From Bacteroidaceae bacterium (GTDB lineage: Bacteria > Bacteroidota > Bacteroidia > Bacteroidales > Bacteroidaceae), in assembly GCA_017467885.1 (NCBI GenBank), contig JAFUKC010000029.1:1-64000 (forward strand): DNA of 64,000 nucleotides. The letters run 5' to 3'. Position 1 is the first letter of the stretch, and each line of letters opens with the position of its first letter. The position numbers and the translations under genes were made by a program. Of the stretch, positions 27,084 to 35,772 are shown piece after piece. Below the pieces are notes generated by a model, which had not been told where the DNA came from, did not search any database, and saw only the letters and a program-made list of their open reading frames with translations.

Positions 27084-27113
27084 TATTGGGAGCTATCCAC
27101 AGCCCCAATATCA
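27081..27113 (+). terminator. Terminator of the YjbR-cupin pair
   Basis: Stem of 10 bp (27081-27090 with 27104-27113) whose 13-base loop can form three further pairs; it begins at the cupin stop codon and is followed by TTTGTC. Confidence 0.65.
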
Positions 27114-27185
27114 GTTTGTCTCCTCGAGCTATAAGCATCGAAGAAGATAAGAGTTGATTTTCTCTTCTCGGTATATTCTTACTTA

Positions 27186-27221
27186 GAAAAAGATCGGAGC
27201 ATTTTTTATTCTGCCCCGACC
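27186..27221 (-). terminator. Rho-independent terminator of the sensor kinase gene
   Basis: On the minus strand, a 9-pair stem (27213-27221 with 27192-27200, two G-U pairs) with a 12-base A-rich loop is followed directly by UUUUUC (27191-27186). It lies 11 bases past the kinase stop. Confidence 0.75.
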
Positions 27222-27231
27222 TCTTTTATAA

Positions 27232-28497
27232 TTACTTCCACCTTACGCTGAAACAATGTCGCCCATTCTCGAAACGATAACCTATGCCCAAGCCATAATA
27301 TCGCCCGATGGAGCTTACCAATGCCAGCCCCAGACCTGTTGAGCCACTATTACCCCCGTGATAGAAACGGTCATAGACACGTTTTTCATCAAGCGGGCCG
27401 GTACCATCGTTCATCACCACAAGAGTCCCATCGACAATCGCAACCGTAACCGCAGCATTAGAAGGAGAATGCAGAAAGGCATTTTTCAGCAGGTTCGATA
27501 CAAGAATATTTGCCAACGACTCATTCATCCTCACAACAAAAGCAACTGGCAACTGTAACGTACAACTAATATTTCTGTTGGCATATATCTCCTTATATAC
27601 CTCAATCTCGCCACGCACAACAGCCACAACATCCACATCGGAAACCTCGGGAAACTGTCTGTTATCAATCTTCGACAACAGCAACAGTGTTCTGTTAAGC
27701 CGCACAAGACGACTTAATGAATGTTGCACTTTCGATAACTCGGCATACTGTTCCTCGGTTATATCAGTATTATCTATAATCCATTCTATGCGATTGCCGA
27801 TGACAGCCAAAGGCGTCTGTAGTTCATGAGAAGCATTCCCTATAAACTGCTTCTGCTGCTCGAAATACTCTTCGGCGCGAGAAACGGCATGCTCTATCGC
27901 AACACTTAATCTGTTGAACTCCTGTATATCGCTTGGCTTGGGCATTTTGGTTCGGTAAGCCCCCGGTATATACTCATCGAGCCACGAAAGCAACCGATAC
28001 AAAGGTTGCATGCTGCGATAAAATATAAGAGTGGTTGCCAAAAGAATTGTAAATACCAGAAGGAGATACAATACCACTATATGCCAGAACAGGGCACTCA
28101 ACAAATCGTCACGTTCAAAAGTGGGCATTGCAACCGTAAGTTTGTACATACGGCCGCCATCATCGGGGAAAACCGCTGTAAGAACACGTGCAGGTTCAGT
28201 ATCCTCTTCTTCGGGAATCCACACCATCTCATCATGATAAGTCATATACGGCTCAATAACAGTATCGACACTCAAAGGTATTATGGTATAACTGTTATTG
28301 GAACCGCTATTAAGCGGAGGGAGAGGACGCCCGGCCAACTGACGGCGTATAATAGTTTCGGCATATTCGGCAAGACTGTCGTCCGATTCATCATTTATCT
28401 CACCAACCATGGTATAATAAAAAACAACAGCCCACAATGCCATTATGGGTAGCAGAACAAGTGCCAAACGAAGCGTTACGTGATATATCAGTTTCAT
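27232..28497 (-). CDS. Sensor histidine kinase
   Basis: A 421-residue membrane kinase. Two membrane helices (about 8-30 and 135-160) flank a periplasmic sensor region of about 100 residues without a recognisable domain. A HAMP-like linker follows, then the dimerisation box QFIGNASHELQTPLAV with phospho-acceptor His224. The N box LVSNLLKNAFLHSP, a short G1 region and the G2 box GSTGLGLALVSSIG are intact. It lies 2 bases after the response-regulator gene, so the pair forms one operon. The sensed signal is unknown. Secreted PepSY-like proteins that look to be under the same control could act as periplasmic targets or feedback inputs. Confidence 0.93.
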   Translation of the reverse strand: MKLIYHVTLRLALVLLPIMALWAVVFYYTMVGEINDESDDSLAEYAETIIRRQLAGRPLPPLNSGSNNSYTIIPLSVDTVIEPYMTYHDEMVWIPEEEDTEPARVLTAVFPDDGGRMYKLTVAMPTFERDDLLSALFWHIVVLYLLLVFTILLATTLIFYRSMQPLYRLLSWLDEYIPGAYRTKMPKPSDIQEFNRLSVAIEHAVSRAEEYFEQQKQFIGNASHELQTPLAVIGNRIEWIIDNTDITEEQYAELSKVQHSLSRLVRLNRTLLLLSKIDNRQFPEVSDVDVVAVVRGEIEVYKEIYANRNISCTLQLPVAFVVRMNESLANILVSNLLKNAFLHSPSNAAVTVAIVDGTLVVMNDGTGPLDEKRVYDRFYHGGNSGSTGLGLALVSSIGRYYGLGIGYRFENGRHCFSVRWK

Positions 28498-28499
28498 TG

Positions 28500-29180
28500 T
28501 TATTCAGATTCAGACAATTTGTAACCAAAGCCGTATACAGCCTTAATATTTACAGTAGAAGCAGCCTCGGACAATTTCTTACGCAGATTTTTAACCTGGG
28601 CATAGACAAAACTGAAATTATCGGCTAAATCTATGTGGTCACCCCATACAGCCTCGGCAAGTACAGCTTTATCGACAATATGATTGGGACGCTGCATAAA
28701 ATATAGCAATATATCAAACTCTTTTTTAAGCAAAGGGACATCGTTGCCACCGACCGTAACCCGACGACTCGACATATCAATTGATATATTGCCTGCCGTC
28801 ATTGTCTGTTTCACGCTGTTGTTTCCACGCCGCAATACACTCCTTATGCGGGCCGACAGCTCGGCCATATAAAAGGGTTTTGCAAGATAATCATCGGCAC
28901 CTAACTCGAGCCCCTCGACCTTGTCATCAATTGAATCGCGAGCCGAAATTATTATTACCCTGTCACTCTTGCCCAACTCTTTTATATGCTTAAGCAACGT
29001 AAGGCCGTTGCCATCCGGCAACATTATATCCAGCATAATGCATTCGTAATCGTAACCGGCAATCTTATCCTCGGCTTCGAAACAGTTAGACGCCGTCTCT
29101 ACAATATAACCCTCGCTACGCAATGCCCTGCACATTATTTCGCGAAGCGATTCATCATCTTCTATTATAAGCAGTTTCAT
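28500..29180 (-). CDS. OmpR-family response regulator
   Basis: A 226-residue regulator. The receiver has acidic pocket EDD (7-9), phospho-acceptor Asp51 in MLDIMLPDG, the switch Ser79 region IIISARD, and Lys101 in LAKPF. The C-terminal winged helix shows the PLLKKEFDILLYFMQRPNHIV and VDKAVLAEAVWG segments and ends YGFGYKL. OmpR-type dimers bind tandem half-sites about 11 bp apart, which is exactly the pattern found before this gene and before two PepSY-like genes. The operator lies at 29198-29234, so autoregulation is predicted. Confidence 0.95.
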   Translation of the reverse strand: MKLLIIEDDESLREIMCRALRSEGYIVETASNCFEAEDKIAGYDYECIMLDIMLPDGNGLTLLKHIKELGKSDRVIIISARDSIDDKVEGLELGADDYLAKPFYMAELSARIRSVLRRGNNSVKQTMTAGNISIDMSSRRVTVGGNDVPLLKKEFDILLYFMQRPNHIVDKAVLAEAVWGDHIDLADNFSFVYAQVKNLRKKLSEAASTVNIKAVYGFGYKLSESE

Positions 29181-29197
29181 CGTTATCTATTTTCTTG

Positions 29198-29234
29198 CAA
29201 ACCTAACAGGTGATTCTGTAATAAAACTGAAATA
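29198..29234 (-). promoter_or_regulatory. Shared operator-promoter block before the two-component operon
   Basis: On the minus strand: TTTCAG, five bases, TTACAG, AATCA, then TAGGTTTG (29198-29205), a perfect -7 box, ten bases after the second half-site. The block starts 3 bases past the rnr stop and its -7 box ends 17 bases before the regulator ATG. It aligns without gaps to the blocks at 25270 and 25859. Confidence 0.75.
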
Positions 29235-29237
29235 ATC

Positions 29238-31385
29238 TCAATATTCTTCCACAAGTTCGTAGTCCAACTGTTTTCTATCAAGATTGGCACGAACAATCCT
29301 TATACGCAACGGATCTCCAATGGTATACTTGCGGTGTGTGCGACGCCCTACAAGACAATAGTTTGCATCGTCAAACTCGTAATAATCGTCTTGCAACGTA
29401 CGCAAAGGTATCAACCCTTCACACTTGTTCTCATTAATCTCGGCATAAATACCCCACTCCTTCACTCCGCTTATTACTGCATCATACTCTTCGCCTATAT
29501 GCTCACTCATAAATTCCACCTGCTTGTATTTAATGCTCGCACGCTCGGCGTTTGCTGCAACCTGTTCCTGCGCCGAACAATGTTCACAATAATCCTCGTA
29601 TTTTGCAACACTTACCGAACGGGAGTTCTGCACAAGATATCTATTTAACAGACGATGAACCATCAAATCGGGATAGCGACGAATAGGCGATGTAAAATGC
29701 GTATAATATTTAAATGCCAAACCAAAGTGGCCGATATTTTCGGTAGAGTATTTTGCCTTTTGCATGGTACGCAACGAAATCTGCTCAATCACATTCTGTT
29801 CCTTTGTTCCTTTTATCTCGTTCAGCAGATTGTTAAGTGCCGCCGGCGAGGTTGTACGCCCCGAGGCCGAACGCATACGATAGCCCAATTTATTAACAAA
29901 GCGCGACAACATTGTCAGTTTATCAGGGTCGGGTTTATCGTGAATACGGTAGACAAAGGTTTTTGCTGCCGAATGTGGTGCTTTACGGCCTATTGCCTCG
30001 GCTACGGTGCGATTGGCAAGCAACATAAACTCCTCTATCAACTGATGCGACTCGTTACTCTCGGAAAAATACACCGATAGCGGCTTGCCATCTTCATCGA
30101 GACGAAAGTGTACCTCGGCCTGTTGGAAGTCAATGGCACCGGCAGCAAAACGCTTCTCGCGCATGGTCTGCGCCATTTTGTTAAGTACGTTTAGTTCATT
30201 AAGGAACTCTCCCTCTTGCGATACAAGAATATCCTGCACTTCATCGTAGTTGAAACGTCGCTTGCTGCGTATAACAGAACGAACAATGCGATAGTTTTTA
30301 ACTTCGGCCTTTTCATTTATGTTAAAAACTACCGAATAGGAGAGTTTATCTTCATCGGGACGCAGAGAGCAAAGATTGTTACAAAGCCTCTCGGGTAACA
30401 TCGGAATTGTGCGATCCACAAGATATATCGATGTGGCACGTTTAAACGCTTCCTTATCGACAATGCCCCCTTCGGTTACATAGAACGAGACATCGGCTAT
30501 ATGCACACCTACCTCCCACAGAGTATCGGCAATGGGACGGATAGACAAGGCATCATCAAAATCTTTTGCATCGCTCGGGTCGATGGTAAATGTTGTGATA
30601 TTTCGAAAATCCTCACGTCGGGCGATCTCTTCATCGGTTATCTCTGCCGGCAAATTGTCGGCAGCACGTTCCACCGCCGCCGGATACACATACGGCAAGC
30701 CGAATTCGGCAAGAATCGCATTCATTTCAGCATCGTTGTCACCCTCACGACCAAGTATATCCACTACCTTGCCAATGGGGTTACGCGTATCTGCCGGCCA
30801 ATCCAACAACCTCACAACAGCCTTATCACCGGTTTTTCCACCCTTAAGGTGTTCACGTGGGATAAATATGTCTGTAGGAATAATGCGACTTTCCGTAAGC
30901 AATAGAGCATAATGCTTTTCAACTTTAAGCACTCCCACAAACGTGTCGTGTTCGCGTTTTATTATCTCTACGACCTCTCCTTCACGCCCTCTGCCACGTC
31001 GTTTAGCAAAAAGAGTAACACGAACATAGTCGTCGGTGAGTGCATGCATCGAGTTGCGCTCCGAAACAATCACGGCCTCACTGCCATCCTCGGGGTAAAA
31101 CAGATTCATGCCCTCTTTGCTGCGAGTAAACCTTCCACACATTGTAGAACTTGTATCGGCAAGAAGATAGTGGCGGAAAGAAACCTCGGCAAGATAACCC
31201 TCGAACACCAAATCATCGAGTATCGTAACACATAAGGTCTTTGCCGACATTGATGTCAGCCCCAACTCCTTAAAGATTTCCTTTGTACCAAGCTGTTCAC
31301 CTACATGACGGTTGAACAGCTCAACAATCATCTCCACCAACTGTCTTTTGTTGATGCGTCCCTTCGATTTTCCACCTTTTGCCAT
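29238..31385 (-). CDS. rnr: Ribonuclease R
   Basis: A 715-residue processive 3'-5' exoribonuclease. Order of parts: N-terminal winged-helix (about 1-75), cold-shock OB domains (about 80-230), the RNB catalytic domain with the metal-binding DPSDAKDFDDALS block (about 273-285) and DRTIPMLPERLCNNLCSL, the FTSPIRRYPDLMVHRLL segment, and a C-terminal S1 domain. The catalytic Asp residues are all present. It is shorter than the E. coli enzyme at the Lys-rich C-terminus. The stop lies 3 bases before the operator block of the next operon. Confidence 0.95.
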   Translation of the reverse strand: MAKGGKSKGRINKRQLVEMIVELFNRHVGEQLGTKEIFKELGLTSMSAKTLCVTILDDLVFEGYLAEVSFRHYLLADTSSTMCGRFTRSKEGMNLFYPEDGSEAVIVSERNSMHALTDDYVRVTLFAKRRGRGREGEVVEIIKREHDTFVGVLKVEKHYALLLTESRIIPTDIFIPREHLKGGKTGDKAVVRLLDWPADTRNPIGKVVDILGREGDNDAEMNAILAEFGLPYVYPAAVERAADNLPAEITDEEIARREDFRNITTFTIDPSDAKDFDDALSIRPIADTLWEVGVHIADVSFYVTEGGIVDKEAFKRATSIYLVDRTIPMLPERLCNNLCSLRPDEDKLSYSVVFNINEKAEVKNYRIVRSVIRSKRRFNYDEVQDILVSQEGEFLNELNVLNKMAQTMREKRFAAGAIDFQQAEVHFRLDEDGKPLSVYFSESNESHQLIEEFMLLANRTVAEAIGRKAPHSAAKTFVYRIHDKPDPDKLTMLSRFVNKLGYRMRSASGRTTSPAALNNLLNEIKGTKEQNVIEQISLRTMQKAKYSTENIGHFGLAFKYYTHFTSPIRRYPDLMVHRLLNRYLVQNSRSVSVAKYEDYCEHCSAQEQVAANAERASIKYKQVEFMSEHIGEEYDAVISGVKEWGIYAEINENKCEGLIPLRTLQDDYYEFDDANYCLVGRRTHRKYTIGDPLRIRIVRANLDRKQLDYELVEEY

Positions 31386-31538
31386 GATTTTATATTTTTT
31401 GTTTCACAATACAAACATTACAGCAAACTACTGCAAGCATGATATTCTTGAATGTTGCTAAAGTAGTAATAAAAAAAGAAAATACAAGCAATGACAAGAA
31501 AAAGGTGAACCTTGCAACATTTAAACTATGTGAAAATG

Positions 31539-31913
31539 TTACTTATATATACTGCAAACAAAATCATTGTTCCCGATTATATCGGCTTCGGCATCGTAGC
31601 GTATCTGCTCGGATGGCTCGGGATAGAGACAGAAACAGTTAGGTTGCTCGGCCTCAATCTCTGCAACCATCGGATGATTTCTCATATGCTGCCCTAAGTC
31701 GGGAGCAGAACCGGCATAAATAAGTTTATGCTCTCTTCCGTTCTCTTCTGCCTCAACATCGGAACGACGTGTTATGACATATACACCGGGAGTACCACTG
31801 AAATACTCGGCAAGTTCTTCAAGAGAGCCACCGAACGAATACATCTCAAACTCGTACCAACACCCCGACACACTCTCAATCTTAAATATTTTTTTATTAA
31901 TTTCTGTTACCAT
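31539..31913 (-). CDS. GIY-YIG-like small protein
   Basis: A 124-residue protein starting at ATG 31913; three codons upstream only a TTG is available. The middle reads PGVYVI, then after an acidic loop LIYAGSAPDL, which matches the GVY...IYAG core of the GIY-YIG nuclease fold, followed by a late RYDAEADIIG where the catalytic Glu would sit. The Arg expected in the helix after the second motif is not evident (DLGQHMRNH), so nuclease activity is doubtful. It stands between rnr and the divergent epimerase gene. The call is a fold resemblance read by eye. Confidence 0.5.
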   Translation of the reverse strand: MVTEINKKIFKIESVSGCWYEFEMYSFGGSLEELAEYFSGTPGVYVITRRSDVEAEENGREHKLIYAGSAPDLGQHMRNHPMVAEIEAEQPNCFCLYPEPSEQIRYDAEADIIGNNDFVCSIYK

Positions 31914-31970
31914 ATTCCACAATTTTTAATTGATACTACAGTAAATTTCAGATATCTGTATTATATAGAG

Positions 31971-31978
31971 CAAATCTA
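31971..31978 (-). promoter_or_regulatory. Candidate -7 box of the GIY-YIG-like gene
   Basis: The minus strand reads TAGATTTG, fitting TAnnTTTG, about 58 bases before the ATG at 31913. Confidence 0.4.
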
Positions 31979-32064
31979 ATGAAAATTCTTACAAAAAATA
32001 AATATTTTTTCAAAATAATAATTTAAATGTAAACATAATAAAAAAAACAGTCACCGAAAATATG

Positions 32065-32072
32065 TATCTTCG
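32065..32072 (+). promoter_or_regulatory. Candidate -7 box of the epimerase-PAP2 pair
   Basis: TATCTTCG fits the TAnnTTCG form. The predicted start near 32079 leaves about 9 bases to the ATG at 32088 or 24 to the ATG at 32103; the second is easier to reconcile with ribosome binding. Confidence 0.45.
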
Positions 32073-32087
32073 CAAGCGTAATTACAC

Positions 32088-33110
32088 ATGACAAACAACA
32101 AGATGAAGATATTAGTAACAGGAGCAAGCGGTTTCATTGGGAGTTTCATTGTTGAAAAGGGGCTAACCGATGGACACAGAGTTTGGGCAGCTGTTCGCAA
32201 GAACAGCAGTCGTGCATTTCTACAAGACAAACGTGTGCAGTTTTTCGAACTAAATCTTTCGGACCCTGCGATACTCGAAAAACAATTGAGCGATTTTGCG
32301 GCAACCGAAGGTAAATGGGATTGCATAATACACGCGGCAGGAGTTACAAAATGTATTGACAAGAATGATTTCATGCGTATAAATTTCATGGGTACAAAGA
32401 ACCTTGTAGAATGTTTGCTGAAGCTAAACATGCAACCTGCGCAATTCATCTACTTAAGTTCATTGAGCGTCTTTGGCCCGATACACGAAAAGGAACCATA
32501 TACACCAATAACCGACAGCGACCGCCCCATGCCCGATACCGAGTACGGAAAAAGCAAATTGGCAGCCGAAGAATATATCAAGAGCATTAAAGAGTTACCG
32601 TATGTTATACTTCGCCCTACCGGTGTATACGGTCCACGTGAACGCGACTACTTCAAGATGGCACAAAGCATAAAGCAACATATAGATTTCTCGGTAGGCT
32701 ACAAGCCACAGCTCATTACATTCATCTACGTAAAAGATCTTGTGAAGGCCATCTATCTGGCTATAGAAAAAGGGGTAAGCAAACGTTGCTATTTTGTGAG
32801 CGAACCGAAAGGATACGACAGCCGCTGCTTCAGTGATTACATACAACGCGAAATGGGAATCAAACATGTACTGCACATTAAAGCACCAATATGGTTCCTT
32901 AAAGTAATCTCAACATGTGCCGAATGGCTATCGTGCATAACAAAAAAACCGAGTACGCTCAACAACGACAAATTCAGAATAATGAAGCAAAGAAATTGGC
33001 TGTGCGATACGACAAGGCTACAGGAGGAACTTGGTTTTTCCATTGATTACGATCTGAAACGTGGAACATGTGAAACAATAAAATGGTATAAAGAAAACAA
33101 ATGGCTATAA
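32088..33110 (+). CDS. NAD-dependent epimerase/dehydratase (extended SDR)
   Basis: A 340-residue Rossmann-fold oxidoreductase. NAD-binding TGASGFIGSF lies near residue 11, the catalytic YGKSK near 158 and the upstream Ser in YLSSLSVFGP. The alternative start at 32103 (MKILVTG) fits the family N-terminus and the promoter better. Substrates of such enzymes are nucleotide sugars, sterols or sphingoid bases. The last ten bases overlap the start of a PAP2 lipid phosphatase gene, so the two are coupled, and a lipid or lipid-linked substrate is a reasonable guess only. Confidence 0.85.
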   Translation: MTNNKMKILVTGASGFIGSFIVEKGLTDGHRVWAAVRKNSSRAFLQDKRVQFFELNLSDPAILEKQLSDFAATEGKWDCIIHAAGVTKCIDKNDFMRINFMGTKNLVECLLKLNMQPAQFIYLSSLSVFGPIHEKEPYTPITDSDRPMPDTEYGKSKLAAEEYIKSIKELPYVILRPTGVYGPRERDYFKMAQSIKQHIDFSVGYKPQLITFIYVKDLVKAIYLAIEKGVSKRCYFVSEPKGYDSRCFSDYIQREMGIKHVLHIKAPIWFLKVISTCAEWLSCITKKPSTLNNDKFRIMKQRNWLCDTTRLQEELGFSIDYDLKRGTCETIKWYKENKWL

Positions 33111-34063
33111 CACTATTAAAACGCGAAGAGGAAGAGAGGAAATTCCTTGCTGTAGAGAAGCTCAATCTGCTCTACAACCTGCTGACAACAATCCTTATAA
33201 TAATATTCTACAACAGATTGCAACAACCGCAAGAGATGCTCATTGGGCGTTTCCTTATATTGGCAGGAACCTTTGCCATTATATATATATATACCAAATA
33301 CCCATCCGCAGCAACACGTCTGCTGCGATTGGTGACACAAGTGGCATTATTATCCTATTGGTACCCCGATACATTCGAATTCAACAGAATATTTCCCAAT
33401 CTCGACCATCTTTTTGCCCAAACCGAACTCGCTCTTTTCGGTTGCCAACCGGCGCTGTTGTTCGAGCAAGTGTGCAGCAACTATTGGTGGCGTGAATTCT
33501 TTAATTTGGGTTATTGGGCATACTACCCCATGATTATAACCGTCTGCTTATGGTATTTCTTTAAGAAGCCTTTTGAGATGGAACGTTGCACATTCATTAT
33601 CATGTGCAGTTTCTTCATATTCTACTTTATCTATATATTCCTTCCCGTAGCCGGGCCACAGTTCTATTTCCCTGTCATAGGCGAGGAGATTGCCAAATGC
33701 GGTCCTTACCCTTCCATAGATTGCTATTTTAATCTGCACCCCGAGATTTCCATTCCACAAGCCGACAAGGGCGGTCTGTTCACTATGCTTGTAAATATGG
33801 CGCAAGCATCGGGAGAACGACCCACCGCCGCATTTCCAAGCTCGCACATCGGTATATCCACAATACTTATACTGCTTGCATTCAGAGCCAAAAAGGAACT
33901 TGCTTCGATTATGTTCCCGTTATACGTACTGCTGTGCTGTGCAACGGTTTACATAAAGGCACATTATCTTATCGATGCCGTTTGCGGATTGCTTTCGGGC
34001 ATACTGTTATATGTTGTAACATCATGGATTTTCGATAAGTGGCTTAACGATAAAAAACAATAG
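33101..34063 (+). CDS. PAP2-superfamily membrane enzyme, AUR1-like layout
   Basis: A 320-residue polytopic protein. Six or more helices are visible. The phosphatase motifs are RPTAAFPSSH (about 240-249, with the catalytic His) and KAHYLIDAVCG (His and Asp of the third motif). The first motif is not clear. The loop with YIFLPVAGPQFYFP before the active site recalls inositol-phosphorylceramide synthases of the AUR1 type more than simple PAP2 phosphatases. It may dephosphorylate or transfer a lipid phosphate head group at the outer face of the inner membrane. Its stop codon directly abuts the stop of the convergent TPR gene. Confidence 0.8.
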   Translation: MAITLLKREEEERKFLAVEKLNLLYNLLTTILIIIFYNRLQQPQEMLIGRFLILAGTFAIIYIYTKYPSAATRLLRLVTQVALLSYWYPDTFEFNRIFPNLDHLFAQTELALFGCQPALLFEQVCSNYWWREFFNLGYWAYYPMIITVCLWYFFKKPFEMERCTFIIMCSFFIFYFIYIFLPVAGPQFYFPVIGEEIAKCGPYPSIDCYFNLHPEISIPQADKGGLFTMLVNMAQASGERPTAAFPSSHIGISTILILLAFRAKKELASIMFPLYVLLCCATVYIKAHYLIDAVCGLLSGILLYVVTSWIFDKWLNDKKQ

Positions 34064-35725
34064 CTACTTCAACGATTCGAGTATATTATCTGCATCGGGA
34101 TGCCCATACTCCTTGGCTTTAGACAAACATTCAGATGCAGAAGCATTATCACCCTTTATTATATGGCAACGTCCTTTCAAATAGAATACATCCGGATTTT
34201 CGGGTGAAAGTGATTGAGCATCGGAAAGTACACGCATAGCTTCATCGATAAGGTTTACCCGATAGCACAACCGAGCCTTCTCTATCAAATAAACGATATT
34301 CTCGGGCTGAAGATATATGGCTGTTTCTATATCGTTAAGTGCAGGCTGAAACATCTTTGCTTTGTATTCGGCCTGTTCGCGCATAAAATAGAACCGGGCC
34401 GATAATGCTGTCTTGCTATTCTCCTCAAAACGATTGTAATCGACTACAGCGTCACGATAGCGCCCTATACGATATTCCATTTGTGCCTTAATAAGATACG
34501 ACGGAGCAATATAATCATTGCCTAACAATGGAACCAGGCTATCTATCTGTGCCAATGCAGCATCGTGTTCACCAAGATTTTCCTTACATTTTGCTGCTTT
34601 AAGTACCAAATCGGCATCGCACATATTGGTATTGTAAACAGATGTATAGCAATCGAACGCAGCCGAATAGTCACCAAGGCGGAACAACAAGTCACCTTTC
34701 TGCAACACATACAGCGGCTCGGCCGAAACAGATATTGCTTTGTCATAATACTCCAGAGCAGCCTTCATATTCGCAAGTACCTGTAACGAATCGCTGCTGT
34801 CGATGTTTGTCGCAGCCAACAGTGTCGATGCCCTGCTATAGTAGACATTATCGGGTTTTTCGGAAAGTTTTAAAGCCTGTTCCCAAGCAGCATCGGCCTT
34901 TTCAGTTTCTTTCTCAGAAAGATACAATCTTTCGGCAAGCAAAAGATACCCTTCGTAGCTATCGGGGAAAGCAGCTATATAATCATCAAGCGTAGCATCA
35001 TAATCATCGGAATTTGCCATCTTACTCAAATGCAAACAAGTAAAAGCTTCACTTTGAGAGGAGGGCAAAGCACGCCTTATACCCAAATTACGATATATCT
35101 CACTGTTGTAATTTACCGAAGAGATTTTCATGTCGGCAAAAAAAGAAGCCGATATGGCATAATTTTTTGTTGTATCGCCGGCAGAAGGCTGTACAAGTGC
35201 TACAAGCTCACCGCGACTGTTCACAAGCGGTGCCGACAACCTGTCGGACCTTGGCCGCACATCAAAAGAATAATAGAAGTGCCCCGAAATAGTATCGACA
35301 CCAATAATAGTCTGGGGCTCTATCTGCCCGCTCTTCTTTGCACCGTAAGAAACCATAAAAAGCTGTGTACCTGCAATACAAGAACCATCGGCAAGAGGCA
35401 TTGATAAAATTTTCTTGTCCCAATCCACACGCAACTTAATACAGTCGTAGAGTTCGTTTGCACCAACCACATGAGTGATATTACGCACCTTCCCGGCCGG
35501 GTCTATGGCCACCGCACTGTCGATATTCAAAAAAAGTGAATAGGAAGAAAATAGCTCACCGGCTTCACCTGCAAAAACACCAAGCCCGCTGCGCTGCAAT
35601 TCGCCATCTTTAAATGTGATTATACTCACGACAGCTTTACGACTGTTGGCAACAGCCTTCGGGTATTTATCGGCCATCACCGAAAGGCATGGCAACAATG
35701 ACAATACAAGAAGTAATACTCTCAT
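34064..35725 (-). CDS. Secreted trypsin-fold pseudoprotease with TPR repeats
   Basis: A 553-residue secreted protein (signal peptide about 1-18). Residues about 20-210 follow the HtrA-like trypsin fold: KAVVSIITFKDG, a glycine-rich SGLGVFAGEAG, and SAPLVNSRGELVALVQ near the end. The catalytic triad is degraded: the His position reads SSYSLF, and the serine motif GxSGG is replaced by DRLSAPL; only an Asp (YDCIKLRV) remains. The C-terminal 300 residues are TPR repeats (for example YYDKAISVSAEPLYVLQKGD and AFDCYTSVYN). It is probably a protein-binding scaffold in the periplasm. It is the last gene after rlmB, 47 bases downstream. Confidence 0.75.
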   Translation of the reverse strand: MRVLLLVLSLLPCLSVMADKYPKAVANSRKAVVSIITFKDGELQRSGLGVFAGEAGELFSSYSLFLNIDSAVAIDPAGKVRNITHVVGANELYDCIKLRVDWDKKILSMPLADGSCIAGTQLFMVSYGAKKSGQIEPQTIIGVDTISGHFYYSFDVRPRSDRLSAPLVNSRGELVALVQPSAGDTTKNYAISASFFADMKISSVNYNSEIYRNLGIRRALPSSQSEAFTCLHLSKMANSDDYDATLDDYIAAFPDSYEGYLLLAERLYLSEKETEKADAAWEQALKLSEKPDNVYYSRASTLLAATNIDSSDSLQVLANMKAALEYYDKAISVSAEPLYVLQKGDLLFRLGDYSAAFDCYTSVYNTNMCDADLVLKAAKCKENLGEHDAALAQIDSLVPLLGNDYIAPSYLIKAQMEYRIGRYRDAVVDYNRFEENSKTALSARFYFMREQAEYKAKMFQPALNDIETAIYLQPENIVYLIEKARLCYRVNLIDEAMRVLSDAQSLSPENPDVFYLKGRCHIIKGDNASASECLSKAKEYGHPDADNILESLK

Positions 35726-35772
35726 ATTCAGAATCTGTTTAAAACCGTTCAGAAAGAATTTAAAATCTTCTT

